Shown: positions 6,265 through 13,477 of the stretch, piece by piece
Layout of the letters: each line of letters starts with the position of its first letter
How positions within the stretch are numbered: the stretch's first letter is position 1
NCBI GenBank assembly: GCA_035306625.1
Contig: DATGNS010000186.1
Span: forward strand, 1 to 19,183
DNA from: Serpens sp035306625
Lineage (GTDB): Bacteria > Pseudomonadota > Gammaproteobacteria > Pseudomonadales > Pseudomonadaceae
Length of the DNA: 19,183 bases
Direction: 5' to 3'
Made by a program: the position numbers and the translations under genes
Notes under the pieces: model-generated
The model's database searches: none
The model's input: the letters and a program-made list of their open reading frames with translations, nothing else
Told to the model about the DNA's origin: nothing

Positions 6265-7872
6265 TTAGTGCCTAAAGTGGCGCATGCCGGTGAATACCAT
6301 GGCAATGCCGGCTTCATCGGCCGCCGCAATCACCTCCGCATCACGCATCGAACCGCCCGGCTGGATCACCGCGGTGATGCCGGCGGCCGCGGCGTTGTCG
6401 ATGCCATCGCGGAACGGGAAGAAGGCGTCCGAGGCCATCACCGCGCCCTTCACTTCCAGGCCGGCATGTTCGGCCTTGATGGCGGCGATGCGCGCGGAGT
6501 TGACGCGGCTCATCTGGCCGGCGCCCACACCCACGGTCTGGCGGTTCTTCGCATACACGATGGCGTTGGACTTGACGAACTTGGCCACCTTCCAGGCGAA
6601 GATCAGGTCGTGAATTTCCTGTTCGGTGGGCGCCCGCCTGGTCACCACCTTCAGGTCGGCCTCGGTGATCATGCCGATGTCGCGGCTCTGCACCAGCAGG
6701 CCGCCGTTGACGCGCTTGAAGTCCCAGCCGGCTTCACGCTCGGCCGGCCACTGGCCGCATTCCAGCAGGCGCACGTTGGCCTTGGCGGCGACCACGTCGC
6801 GAGCGGCCTGGGAAACCTTGGGTGCGATGATCACCTCGACGAACTGGCGCTCGACGATGGCCCTGGCGGTTTCGCCGTCCAGCTCGCGGTTGAAGGCGAT
6901 GATGCCGCCGAAGGCCGATTCGCTGTCGGTGGCGTAGGCCAGGTCATAGGCCTTGCGGATGCCGCCCTCGTCTTCCGGCACCACCGCCACGCCGCAGGGG
7001 TTGGCGTGCTTGACGATCACGCAGGCCGGCTTGACGAAGCTCTTCACGCATTCCAGCGCGGCGTCGGTGTCGGCCACGTTGTTGTAGGACAGCTCCTTGC
7101 CTTGCAGCTGCACGGCGGTGGCCACGCTGGCCTCGCCCTTCTGCGCCTCGACGTAGAAGGCGGCGATCTGGTGCGGGTTCTCGCCGTAGCGCATGTCCTG
7201 CGCCTTGATGAACTGGCTGTTGAAGGTACGCGGGAACGGGCTGCGGCCTTCGGTGGACAGGGTCTCGGTGGCCTGGTCGATGGTGCCCAGGTAGTTGGCG
7301 ATCATACCGTCGTAGGCGGCGGTGTGCTCGAAGGCCTTGAGGGCCAGGTCGAAGCGCTGGGCATAGGTCAGGCCGCCGGCCTTGAGGGACTCCAGCACGC
7401 CCGCATAGTCGCTGGCGTTGACCACGATGGCGACGTCCTTGTGGTTCTTGGCCGCGGAGCGAACCATGGTCGGGCCGCCGATATCGATGTTCTCGATGGC
7501 GTCGGCCAGGGTGCAGCCCGGCCTGGCCACGGTGGCGGCGAACGGGTAGAGGTTGACCGCCACCAGATCGATCGGCTGGATGCCGTGCTCGGCCATCACC
7601 GCGCCGTCCTTGTCACGGCGACCCAGGATGCCGCCGTGGATCTTCGGGTGCAGGGTCTTGACCCGGCCGTCCATCATTTCCGGGAAGCCGGTGTAGTCGG
7701 CCACTTCCACGGCATTGATGCCGTTGTCCCGGAGCAGCTTGTAGGTGCCACCGGTGGAGAGGATTTCCACGCCCAGGGCGGCCAGCTCGCGGGCGAAGTC
7801 GACGATGCCGGTCTTGTCGGAAACGCTGATCAGCGCGCGGCGGACGGGGAGGCGGGTGGTTTGGTCGGTCAT
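6265..7872 (-). CDS. purH: Bifunctional AICAR formyltransferase / IMP cyclohydrolase
   Basis: PurH performs the last two steps of IMP synthesis: formyl transfer from 10-formyl-tetrahydrofolate to AICAR, then ring closure. The 535-residue protein has an N-terminal cyclohydrolase (MGS-like) domain with SVSDKTG at 17-22 and STGGTYK at about 39-45, and the family segment MMDGRVKTLHPKIHGG (66-81). The formyltransferase domain follows, with RYGENPHQ and the catalytic Lys288-His289 pair in KHANPCG. The frame extends four codons upstream to a GTG at 7884, but MTDQTTRLPVRRALISVSDK at 7872 is the conserved start and is preceded by TGGGA. It follows fis by 56 bases, making a likely dusB-fis-purH-purD transcription unit, perhaps with an internal promoter. 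Confidence 0.97.
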   Translation of the reverse strand: MTDQTTRLPVRRALISVSDKTGIVDFARELAALGVEILSTGGTYKLLRDNGINAVEVADYTGFPEMMDGRVKTLHPKIHGGILGRRDKDGAVMAEHGIQPIDLVAVNLYPFAATVARPGCTLADAIENIDIGGPTMVRSAAKNHKDVAIVVNASDYAGVLESLKAGGLTYAQRFDLALKAFEHTAAYDGMIANYLGTIDQATETLSTEGRSPFPRTFNSQFIKAQDMRYGENPHQIAAFYVEAQKGEASVATAVQLQGKELSYNNVADTDAALECVKSFVKPACVIVKHANPCGVAVVPEDEGGIRKAYDLAYATDSESAFGGIIAFNRELDGETARAIVERQFVEVIIAPKVSQAARDVVAAKANVRLLECGQWPAEREAGWDFKRVNGGLLVQSRDIGMITEADLKVVTRRAPTEQEIHDLIFAWKVAKFVKSNAIVYAKNRQTVGVGAGQMSRVNSARIAAIKAEHAGLEVKGAVMASDAFFPFRDGIDNAAAAGITAVIQPGGSMRDAEVIAAADEAGIAMVFTGMRHFRH

Positions 7873-7905
7873 TGGGAGTCCCACAACAGGCTTTTGACAT
7901 TCAGT

Positions 7906-7921
7906 GGCCGGTCGCCCGGCC
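7906..7921. repeat. Hairpin between fis and purH
   Basis: GGCCGG-TCGC-CCGGCC is a perfect six-base-pair stem with a four-base loop, a few bases after the fis stop. No U-run follows on the minus strand. It may be an intercistronic stabiliser or a weak attenuator rather than a terminator. Confidence 0.4.
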
Positions 7922-7928
7922 GCCGTTC

Positions 7929-8240
7929 TCAGAGAAGGTCGTACTGCTTGAGCTTCTTGCGCAGGGTGCCGCGATTGAGCCCCAGCAACTCGGAAGCCTT
8001 GGTCTGGTTGCCCTTCACATAGTTCATCACGGTTTCCAGCAGGGGTGCCTCCACTTCGGCCAGCACCATGTTGTACACGTCCGTGACTGGAGCGCCTTCC
8101 AGATGGGCGAAATAGTTGTTCAGCGCTTGCTCCACGCTGCCGCGCAGGGTCTGCTGGCCGGGCGTGTTCAGGTGCTGTTTCAGATTGGCTTGCTCACTCA
8201 CGGGGGATGTTCCAGTTTCAAATGTCTCGGTCATGGTCAT
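7929..8240 (-). CDS. fis: DNA-binding protein Fis
   Basis: Fis is a small homodimeric nucleoid protein that bends DNA and regulates rRNA, tRNA and many other promoters according to growth state. The 103-residue protein has the conserved core PVTDVYNMVLAEVEAPLLETVM (51-72) and a C-terminal helix-turn-helix, GNQTKASELLGLNRGTLRKKLKQY (77-100). The N-terminus is the variable flexible arm. The ATG at 8240 overlaps the dusB stop by four bases (ATGA), so translation is probably coupled; a second ATG six bases later is a weaker alternative. The dusB-fis pair matches the classical enterobacterial operon, whose promoter is repressed by Fis. A Fis-like site upstream of dusB (9335-9349) would fit the same loop here. 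Confidence 0.96.
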   Translation of the reverse strand: MTMTETFETGTSPVSEQANLKQHLNTPGQQTLRGSVEQALNNYFAHLEGAPVTDVYNMVLAEVEAPLLETVMNYVKGNQTKASELLGLNRGTLRKKLKQYDLL

Positions 8241-9232
8241 GCGGCCACCTCTTCTTCAGCATTCCGCGCGGCGAAGAATTCACGAACAACGGCACACTGC
8301 GCGTGCGAACTGTCCAGGCGATTGAATTGGGCGCGAAACTCCCTGGCGCCCGGTAGCGTTGCCAGATACCAGCCGACATGCTTGCGGGCGATGCGCACGC
8401 CCATCTCGTCGCCATAGAAGGCGTGCAGTGCCGACAGGTGCTCCAGCAGTATTCGTTCCACTTCTTGCAGCCCCGGTGCGGGCAGATGCGTTCCGGTTTC
8501 CAGGAAATGATGGATCTCCCGGAAGATCCAGGGACGACCTTGCGCCGCACGGCCGATCAGCAGCGCGTCGGCGCCGGTGTGGTCCAGCACCTGACGGGCC
8601 TTTTCCGGCGAGGTGATGTCGCCATTGGCGAACACCGGGATGGAAACGGCCTGCTTGATGGCGGCAATGGTGTCGTACTCGGCTTCCCCGGTGTACAGGT
8701 CGGCCCGCGTGCGGCCATGCACGGCCAGCGCGGCGATGCCTTCCTCCTGGGCGATGCGGGCCACGCTCACCCCGTTCTTGTTGTTCCTGTCCCAGCCAGT
8801 GCGAATCTTCAGGGTGACCGGTACGTCCACCGCGCCGACCACCGCGGAGAGGATCTCCGCCACCAGCTTCTCATCCTTCATGAGTGCCGAGCCGGCGGCC
8901 TTGTTGCAGACCTTCTTGGCCGGGCAGCCCATGTTGATGTCGATGATCTGCGCGCCCATCTCGACGTTGGCCCGCGCGGCCTCGGCCAGCATCTGCGGAT
9001 CGCCGCCGGCGATCTGCACCGAACGCGGCTCCGGATCGTCGGCATGCAGCATGCGCAGGCGCGACTTGCGGCTGTGCCACAGGCGCACGTCGCTGGTGAG
9101 CATTTCCGACACCACGAGCCCGGCGCCGAGCCGCCGGCAGAGCTGGCGGAACGGCCTGTCCGTCACGCCGGCCATGGGCGCGAGAATCAGACGATTGGGC
9201 AATTCGTAGGGGCCGATACGTACCGCTGACAT
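8237..9232 (-). CDS. dusB: tRNA-dihydrouridine synthase B
   Basis: DusB is an FMN-dependent enzyme that reduces uridine to dihydrouridine in the tRNA D-loop using NADPH. The 331-residue protein has the TIM-barrel start LILAPMAGVTDRPFRQLCR. The catalytic Cys103 is in IDINMGCPAKKVCNKAAGSA. FMN-phosphate segments AVHGRTRADLYTG and FANGDI, and LLIGRAAQGRPWIFREI, are also visible. The C-terminal helical domain includes MGVRIARKHVGWYL. The open frame extends 36 codons upstream, but ATG at 9232 (MSAVRIGPYELPNRL) is the conserved start and has GGGAAG just ahead. It overlaps fis by four bases. The 169-base upstream gap carries an AT-rich promoter-like region. Confidence 0.95.
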   Translation of the reverse strand: MSAVRIGPYELPNRLILAPMAGVTDRPFRQLCRRLGAGLVVSEMLTSDVRLWHSRKSRLRMLHADDPEPRSVQIAGGDPQMLAEAARANVEMGAQIIDINMGCPAKKVCNKAAGSALMKDEKLVAEILSAVVGAVDVPVTLKIRTGWDRNNKNGVSVARIAQEEGIAALAVHGRTRADLYTGEAEYDTIAAIKQAVSIPVFANGDITSPEKARQVLDHTGADALLIGRAAQGRPWIFREIHHFLETGTHLPAPGLQEVERILLEHLSALHAFYGDEMGVRIARKHVGWYLATLPGAREFRAQFNRLDSSHAQCAVVREFFAARNAEEEVAA

Positions 9233-9296
9233 AGGACTTCCCTGCACTGGGGCCTGCTGGCTCAGGTCGATCGGAGGCTGCAAAAAAAGGGTGGGC

Positions 9297-9302
9297 ATGA
9301 TA
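9297..9302 (-). promoter_or_regulatory. Candidate -10 box for dusB-fis
   Basis: The minus strand reads GGGTATCATGCCC, with TATCAT about 65 bases before the dusB ATG. A similar GGGTATCATGCC stretch lies upstream of dsbD (15858-15863). No strong -35 is visible. The AT-rich tract at 9321-9350 lies just upstream. Confidence 0.35.
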
Positions 9303-9334
9303 CCCGCTCTCGGTGTCCGGATAAAGTTCGTTCT

Positions 9335-9349
9335 GAACAAATTATGATC
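9335..9349. promoter_or_regulatory. Candidate Fis-binding site upstream of dusB-fis
   Basis: GAACAAATTATGATC fits the 15-base Fis consensus GNTYAAWWWTTRANC at all but two specified positions, including both terminal G/C anchors and the AT-rich centre. It is centred about 52 bases upstream of the likely dusB start site. Autorepression of dusB-fis by Fis is known in E. coli; here it is inferred only. Confidence 0.4.
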
Positions 9350-9401
9350 AGTCGGTGTGTTATTCCAGCGCGCGATCAGCGCCCGGCGCGCACCGGCACC
9401 C

Positions 9402-10544
9402 CTACTCCGGAGAGTGGAAGGCGAGGCTGTAGTTCACCGCCTGGCTGCCCGGATCGAGGATTTCCAGGGAGATATGGATGGGGGTCTGCGAGGGCATGTC
9501 GCGCTGGCCGGCCAGCTCGCCGCTGAGGTATTCGCTGGGCTTGAAGCGCCGGACGGCGACGGGCTGCCCGCCGATATCGGCAAAGCGCAGCTCCAGCAGC
9601 GGGAAGGGTTGGGTGAAGCTGGCGCGGTTGTAGAGAATGGCATCCACCACCAGGGCACCCCGGTAGGTGGGGTGGCTGCGTACCACCAGGTTACTGCTGC
9701 GGATCTGGGAGATGTCCACCCGGGAGGGCAGCGCGCAGCCGAGGGTCGGGCAGACGCGCTCGAACCAGGGGCGGTACTGATCCTGGCGGGCCAGATCCTC
9801 GAAGTTGTGCCGCACGTACTGGAACACCAGCGCGGCGAGCGCCAGCAGGATCAGCAGGCCCCACAGCAGCCAGCGTCCCCACGGCTTTCTGGGCTTCTGC
9901 CACTCCAGCTGCAGCGGGGGCTCGACCAGCTCGTGCAGGTCGACGCCGGGCACGTCCGCGACGGGTTCGGCGCGCGCCTCCTCTTCCTCGTCCCTGGTGG
10001 CGCGCACAGGCTCGACGGGTGGCTCTGCCTTGGCCTGCTCCTCGTCGCGCAGCAGGGCCTCGGCCCATGACTCGTCTTCTTCTTCGGGGCGACGGGGCGG
10101 GGCGGGCACGCGCGGCGTGGCCTCCGCTGCGCTGGCGGGAATCCTGGCCTGGAGGGGCTGCTGCTGTTCGGCCTTCTCCAGGCGCTCCAGCTCCTCGTCC
10201 AGGTTCAGGTCGCCCAGGTCGAGGTCGTCGTGAATGCGCAGCTCGTCCTGATGCGGGGCGGGGCGTGGGGCGGTGGGTGTCGGGCGCGGCTCGGCGTGCA
10301 GCGGTGCGGGCCTGGCCGGCGCCGCGGGCGGTGTAGGTGGTGTAGGCGGCGTCGCGGGCCGGGAGGTGACAGGCTTGTCCGCGATCCGCGCGTTGCGGGC
10401 CGCCTCGGCGATCTGCCGGGCGGCGTTGAACACGTGCAGGCAGGCACCGCAGCGCACCGCTCCCTGTGCCGCGCCCAGCTGGGCGCGGGTGACCCGGAAG
10501 CGGGTCCGGCAATGGGGGCACTGGGCTACGTAGTTATCTGCCAT
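9402..10544 (-). CDS. DUF3426 zinc-ribbon membrane protein
   Basis: This 380-residue protein has an uncharacterised function. The N-terminus is an MJ0042-type zinc ribbon with Cys9/Cys12 (CPHC) and Cys32/Cys35 (CGAC). Residues 55-215 are a low-complexity Pro/Ala/Glu-rich linker, including TPPTPPTPP encoded by a short nine-base tandem repeat at 10331-10348. One transmembrane helix follows at about 223-243 (WGRWLLWGLLILLALAALVFQYV). The C-terminal DUF3426 domain (about 250-380) contains CPTLGCALP and a beta-rich stretch. The layout predicts a cytoplasmic zinc ribbon joined through one helix to a periplasmic domain. ATG at 10544 is chosen because the zinc ribbon starts at once. It lies between prmA and dusB on the same strand. 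A regulatory or envelope-linked role is only a guess. Confidence 0.9.
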   Translation of the reverse strand: MADNYVAQCPHCRTRFRVTRAQLGAAQGAVRCGACLHVFNAARQIAEAARNARIADKPVTSRPATPPTPPTPPAAPARPAPLHAEPRPTPTAPRPAPHQDELRIHDDLDLGDLNLDEELERLEKAEQQQPLQARIPASAAEATPRVPAPPRRPEEEDESWAEALLRDEEQAKAEPPVEPVRATRDEEEEARAEPVADVPGVDLHELVEPPLQLEWQKPRKPWGRWLLWGLLILLALAALVFQYVRHNFEDLARQDQYRPWFERVCPTLGCALPSRVDISQIRSSNLVVRSHPTYRGALVVDAILYNRASFTQPFPLLELRFADIGGQPVAVRRFKPSEYLSGELAGQRDMPSQTPIHISLEILDPGSQAVNYSLAFHSPE

Positions 10545-10556
10545 GCATCAAAAACC

Positions 10557-10587
10557 TGTTCACCGATCTGTCGGGCTGGAGTGAACA
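10557..10587. repeat. Inverted repeat in the leader of the DUF3426 gene
   Basis: TGTTCAC (10557-10563) and GTGAACA (10581-10587) are perfect seven-base arms separated by 17 bases. They lie between the likely -10 (10612-10617) and the ATG at 10544. One arm ends right at the AGG that probably serves as Shine-Dalgarno. It could be an operator dyad or an RNA hairpin affecting translation. Confidence 0.45.
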
Positions 10588-10611
10588 TTCGTGGCGGCCG
10601 GACAGGCCGAC

Positions 10612-10617
10612 AGTCTA
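10612..10617 (-). promoter_or_regulatory. Candidate -10 box for the DUF3426 gene
   Basis: The minus strand reads GCGCTAGACTGTCGG, with TAGACT about 67 bases before the ATG and 15 bases after the prmA stop. No clear -35 is present. It overlaps the end of the prmA transcript, so read-through from prmA is also possible. Confidence 0.3.
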
Positions 10618-10631
10618 GCGCACGGGTCGGC

Positions 10632-11510
10632 TCAGCGGCGAACGCCGCTGATGCGTACCCAGCCTTCCTGCTCGGCGGTAGGGTCCAGGTCGAAGGCGTC
10701 GGCATAGGCCGCACGCACCTCGTCGGCCTGCTCGGCGAGGATGCCGGACAGCGCCAGGCGCCCGCCCGGCCTGACCAGGCCGGTGATCTGCGGCGCCAGC
10801 TGGACCAGCGGGCCGGCGAGGATGTTGGCGACCACCACGTCGGCCTGCTCGTTGGGCAGGTCCTGCGGCAGGTAGAGCGGGAAGCACGCCGGGTCGATGC
10901 CGTTGCGGTTGGCGTTGTCCCGCGAGGCCTCCAGGGCCTGCGGGTCGATGTCGGTGCCCACGGCGCGTTCGGCCCCCAGCAGCAGGGCGGCGATGGCCAG
11001 GATGCCCGAGCCGCAGCCGAAGTCCAGCACGCTGCAGCCGTCCAGCGGCTGGCTGTCGAGCCACTGCAGGCACAGGGCGGTGGTCGGGTGGGTGCCGGTG
11101 CCGAAGGCCAGGCCGGGGTCGAGCAGCAGGTTGACGGCGTCCGGCTCCGGCGCGGCGTGCCAGCTGGGCACGATCCACAGGCGGGCGCCGAAGCGCATGG
11201 GCTGGAAGTTGTCCATCCAGCTGCGTTCCCAGTCCTGGTCCTCGATGCGCTCGATCTGATGCTCGGGCAGCGGCTCGCCGGTGCTCAGGCGCAGTTGCGC
11301 GATCACCTGGTCGGCGTCGGTGTCGCCCTCGAACAGGGCCAGCAGGTGGGTCTTGTTCCACAGCGGCGTGGTGCCCAGGTCCGGCTCGAAGATCGGCTGG
11401 TCCTCGGCATCCATGAAGGTGACCGACACGGCGCCCGTTTCCAGCAGGGCGTCCTCGTAGGTGGCGGCCTGATCGGGGGTGATGGCGAGGCGGACTTGTA
11501 ACCAGGGCAT
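10632..11510 (-). CDS. prmA: Ribosomal protein L11 methyltransferase
   Basis: PrmA trimethylates ribosomal protein L11 using S-adenosylmethionine. The 292-residue protein has the N-terminal substrate-recognition domain (1 to about 60), the PrmA segment DQDWERSWMDNFQPMRFG, and the catalytic domain with LLDPGLAFGTGTHPTT. The SAM-binding motif is VLDFGCGSGILAIAALLLGA, followed by TDIDPQALEASRDNANRNG and VVANILAGPL. The frame is open 34 codons further upstream, but MPWLQVRLAITPDQA at 11510 is the usual start, with a modest AGG Shine-Dalgarno. It lies 112 bases after accC with a terminator between, so it probably has its own promoter. Confidence 0.96.
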   Translation of the reverse strand: MPWLQVRLAITPDQAATYEDALLETGAVSVTFMDAEDQPIFEPDLGTTPLWNKTHLLALFEGDTDADQVIAQLRLSTGEPLPEHQIERIEDQDWERSWMDNFQPMRFGARLWIVPSWHAAPEPDAVNLLLDPGLAFGTGTHPTTALCLQWLDSQPLDGCSVLDFGCGSGILAIAALLLGAERAVGTDIDPQALEASRDNANRNGIDPACFPLYLPQDLPNEQADVVVANILAGPLVQLAPQITGLVRPGGRLALSGILAEQADEVRAAYADAFDLDPTAEQEGWVRISGVRR

Positions 11511-11551
11511 GGGACGTACCTGTGAAGGGAGTGGCGCGGGGCAGGGCGCGC

Positions 11552-11557
11552 ATGATA
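11552..11557 (-). promoter_or_regulatory. Candidate -10 box for prmA
   Basis: TATCAT on the minus strand lies 41 bases before the prmA ATG. TTGGCG sits 16 bases upstream of it and partly overlaps the last arm of the accC terminator. Both boxes are imperfect. Confidence 0.3.
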
Positions 11558-11575
11558 ACGCGTCACGCAGAAACG

Positions 11576-11603
11576 CCAAGGGCCGCCCGAAGGCGGCCCC
11601 TGG
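11576..11603 (-). terminator. Terminator hairpin after accC
   Basis: On the minus strand CCAGGGGCCGCC pairs with GGCGGCCCTTGG (one mismatch) around a TTCG loop closed by C-G, an unusually stable RNA tetraloop. It starts about 19 bases after the accC stop. The following tract, CGTTTCT, is only weakly U-rich, so termination may be partial. Confidence 0.7.
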
Positions 11604-11622
11604 TTCGCACATCGGCCGGGCC

Positions 11623-12975
11623 TCAGTGCTTGTCCATACCCAGTTTCTTTTCCAGGTAGTGGATGTTGACGCCGCCCTGGCAGAAGCCGGGATCGCGGGT
11701 CAGGTCGCGGTGCAGCGGCACGTTGGTCTTGATGCCGTCGACCACGATCTCGTCGAGGGCGTTGCGCATGCGCGCCAGGGCCTCGTCGCGGGTGTTGCCG
11801 TAGGCGATGACCTTGCCGACCAGCGAGTCGTAGTTCGGCGGTACGGCATAGCCGCTGTACAGGTGCGAGTCGACGCGGATGCCGTTGCCGCCCGGGGCAT
11901 GGTAGTGCTTGATCTTGCCGGGGCTGGGCATGAAGGTCACCGGGTCTTCGGCGTTGATACGGCATTCCAGCGCGTGGCCGCGGACCACCACGTCTTCCTG
12001 GCGGATCGACAGCTTGTTGCCGGCGGCGATGCTGAGCATCTCCTTGACGATGTCCACGCCGGTGATCATTTCGGTCACCGGGTGTTCGACCTGCACGCGG
12101 GTGTTCATCTCGATGAAGTAGAAGCGACCGTCTTCATAGAGGAACTCGAAGGTGCCGGCGCCGCGGTAGCCGATCTCGATACAGGCATCCACGCAGCGCT
12201 TGAGCACCTCGGCGCGAGCCTTCTCGTCGATCTGCGGGGCGGGGGCTTCCTCCAATACCTTCTGGTGACGGCGCTGCAGCGAGCAGTCGCGGTCATAGAG
12301 GTGGATGGCGTTGCCCTGGCCGTCGGCCAGCACCTGGATTTCCACGTGGCGCGGATTGCCGAGGAACTTCTCCAGGTAGACCATCGGGTTGCCGAACGCG
12401 GCACCGGCTTCGGTGCGGGTCAGCTTGGCCGACTTGATCAGGTCCTCTTCCTTGTAGACCACGCGCATGCCGCGACCACCGCCGCCGCCGGCGGCCTTGA
12501 TGATCACCGGGTAGCCCACCTCGCGGGCGATGCGCAGGGCTTCCTGCTCATCTTCCGGCAGCGGACCGTCGGAGCCCGGCACGGTGGGCACGCCGGCCTT
12601 GATCATGGCGTTCTTGGCGGACACCTTGTCGCCCATCAGGCGGATCACGTCGGCGGTCGGGCCGACGAAGGTGAAGCCCGAGCGCTCGACCTGCTCGGCG
12701 AAGTCGGCGTTTTCGGCCAGGAAGCCGTAGCCCGGGTGGATCGCCGTGGCGCCGGTGACTTCGGCGGCAGCGATGATGGCCGGGATGGACAGATAGGACT
12801 GGGCGGCATTGGCCGGGCCGATGCAGACCGACTCGTCGGCCAGCGACAGGTGCATCAGCTCGCGGTCCGCCGTGGAGTGCACAGCCACGGTCTTGATGCC
12901 CAGTTCCTTGCAGGCGCGCAGGACACGCAGGGCAATCTCGCCGCGGTTGGCAATAAGGACTTTTTCCAGCTGCAT
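11623..12975 (-). CDS. accC: Acetyl-CoA carboxylase, biotin carboxylase subunit
   Basis: AccC carboxylates the biotin on AccB using bicarbonate and ATP, the first half-reaction of malonyl-CoA formation for fatty acid synthesis. The 450-residue protein matches the family length. It starts MQLEKVLIANRGEIALRVLRA, has IHPGYGFLAEN (79-89), the ATP-grasp glycine loop AAGGGGGRGMRVV (161-173), RDCSLQRRHQKVLEEAP, and the catalytic FIEMNTRVQVEHPVTE (287-302). The frame runs upstream over accB, but ATG at 12975 has GGGGAA ahead and the conserved start. It follows accB by 17 bases in the classical accBC order, with aroQ upstream. Confidence 0.98.
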   Translation of the reverse strand: MQLEKVLIANRGEIALRVLRACKELGIKTVAVHSTADRELMHLSLADESVCIGPANAAQSYLSIPAIIAAAEVTGATAIHPGYGFLAENADFAEQVERSGFTFVGPTADVIRLMGDKVSAKNAMIKAGVPTVPGSDGPLPEDEQEALRIAREVGYPVIIKAAGGGGGRGMRVVYKEEDLIKSAKLTRTEAGAAFGNPMVYLEKFLGNPRHVEIQVLADGQGNAIHLYDRDCSLQRRHQKVLEEAPAPQIDEKARAEVLKRCVDACIEIGYRGAGTFEFLYEDGRFYFIEMNTRVQVEHPVTEMITGVDIVKEMLSIAAGNKLSIRQEDVVVRGHALECRINAEDPVTFMPSPGKIKHYHAPGGNGIRVDSHLYSGYAVPPNYDSLVGKVIAYGNTRDEALARMRNALDEIVVDGIKTNVPLHRDLTRDPGFCQGGVNIHYLEKKLGMDKH

Positions 12976-12992
12976 CGCAGGTTCCCCGCGCA

Positions 12993-13454
12993 TCAGACGA
13001 TGGTGAACAGCGGCTGGTCGAATTCCACCGGCTGACCGTTTTCCACCAGGATGGATTCGATGACACCACTGGCCTCGGCCTCGATGTGGTTCATCATCTT
13101 CATCGCTTCGACGATGCACAGGATGTCGCCCTTCTTCACGGTCTGGCCGACTTCAACGAAGGGTGCGGAGGTCGGGGAGGCGGCGCGGTAGAAGGTGCCG
13201 ACCATCGGCGAGCGGACCACATGGCCGTTGAGCTTGGGTGCAGCGGGTGCGGCTTCGGCGGCCGGAGCAGCCGGGGCGGCGGCAGCGGCCGGAGCGGCGG
13301 CGACCGGGGCCGGTGCGGCGTACACCTGCTGGGTGGTGACCTTGCCGATGTTGCGGCTGATGCGTACGGATTCTTCGCCTTCGCGAATTTCCAGTTCGTC
13401 GATACCGGATTCTTCCAGCAGCTCGATCAGTTTCTTGACTTTGCGGATATCCAT
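12993..13454 (-). CDS. accB: Acetyl-CoA carboxylase, biotin carboxyl carrier protein
   Basis: AccB carries the biotin that shuttles carboxyl groups between AccC and the AccAD carboxyltransferase. The 153-residue protein has an N-terminal dimerisation region (MDIRKVKKLIELLEESGIDE), a flexible Ala/Pro-rich linker (about 46-73), and a biotinyl domain with Lys119 in the canonical EAMKM. The bacterial 'thumb' segment ASPTSAPFVEVGQ (92-104) is present. ATG at 13454 has a strong GGGAGTGA Shine-Dalgarno. It lies 23 bases downstream of aroQ and 17 upstream of accC, so the three genes are probably one operon. Confidence 0.98.
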   Translation of the reverse strand: MDIRKVKKLIELLEESGIDELEIREGEESVRISRNIGKVTTQQVYAAPAPVAAAPAAAAAPAAPAAEAAPAAPKLNGHVVRSPMVGTFYRAASPTSAPFVEVGQTVKKGDILCIVEAMKMMNHIEAEASGVIESILVENGQPVEFDQPLFTIV

Positions 13455-13477
13455 TAAGCAATCACTCCCAAGTGGGG

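Noticed and set aside
6199..8022. Plus-strand open frame of 607 codons over purH
   Set aside because: Although the longest antisense frame, it is low-complexity His/Gly/Val-rich and mirrors a fully conserved PurH. There is no sign of dual coding.
9365..9395. GCGCGC-rich inverted repeat after the DUF3426 gene as a terminator
   Set aside because: The arms are self-complementary GC runs expected by chance at this GC content, and no U-run follows.
10331..10348. Nine-base tandem repeat as a variable-number or phase-variation tract
   Set aside because: There are only two full copies, the unit is a multiple of three, and it lies inside the Pro-rich linker. A copy change would lengthen the linker without switching the gene.
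11479..13035. Plus-strand open frame of 518 codons over accC
   Set aside because: An antisense shadow of AccC. Conservation and motifs lie only on the minus strand.
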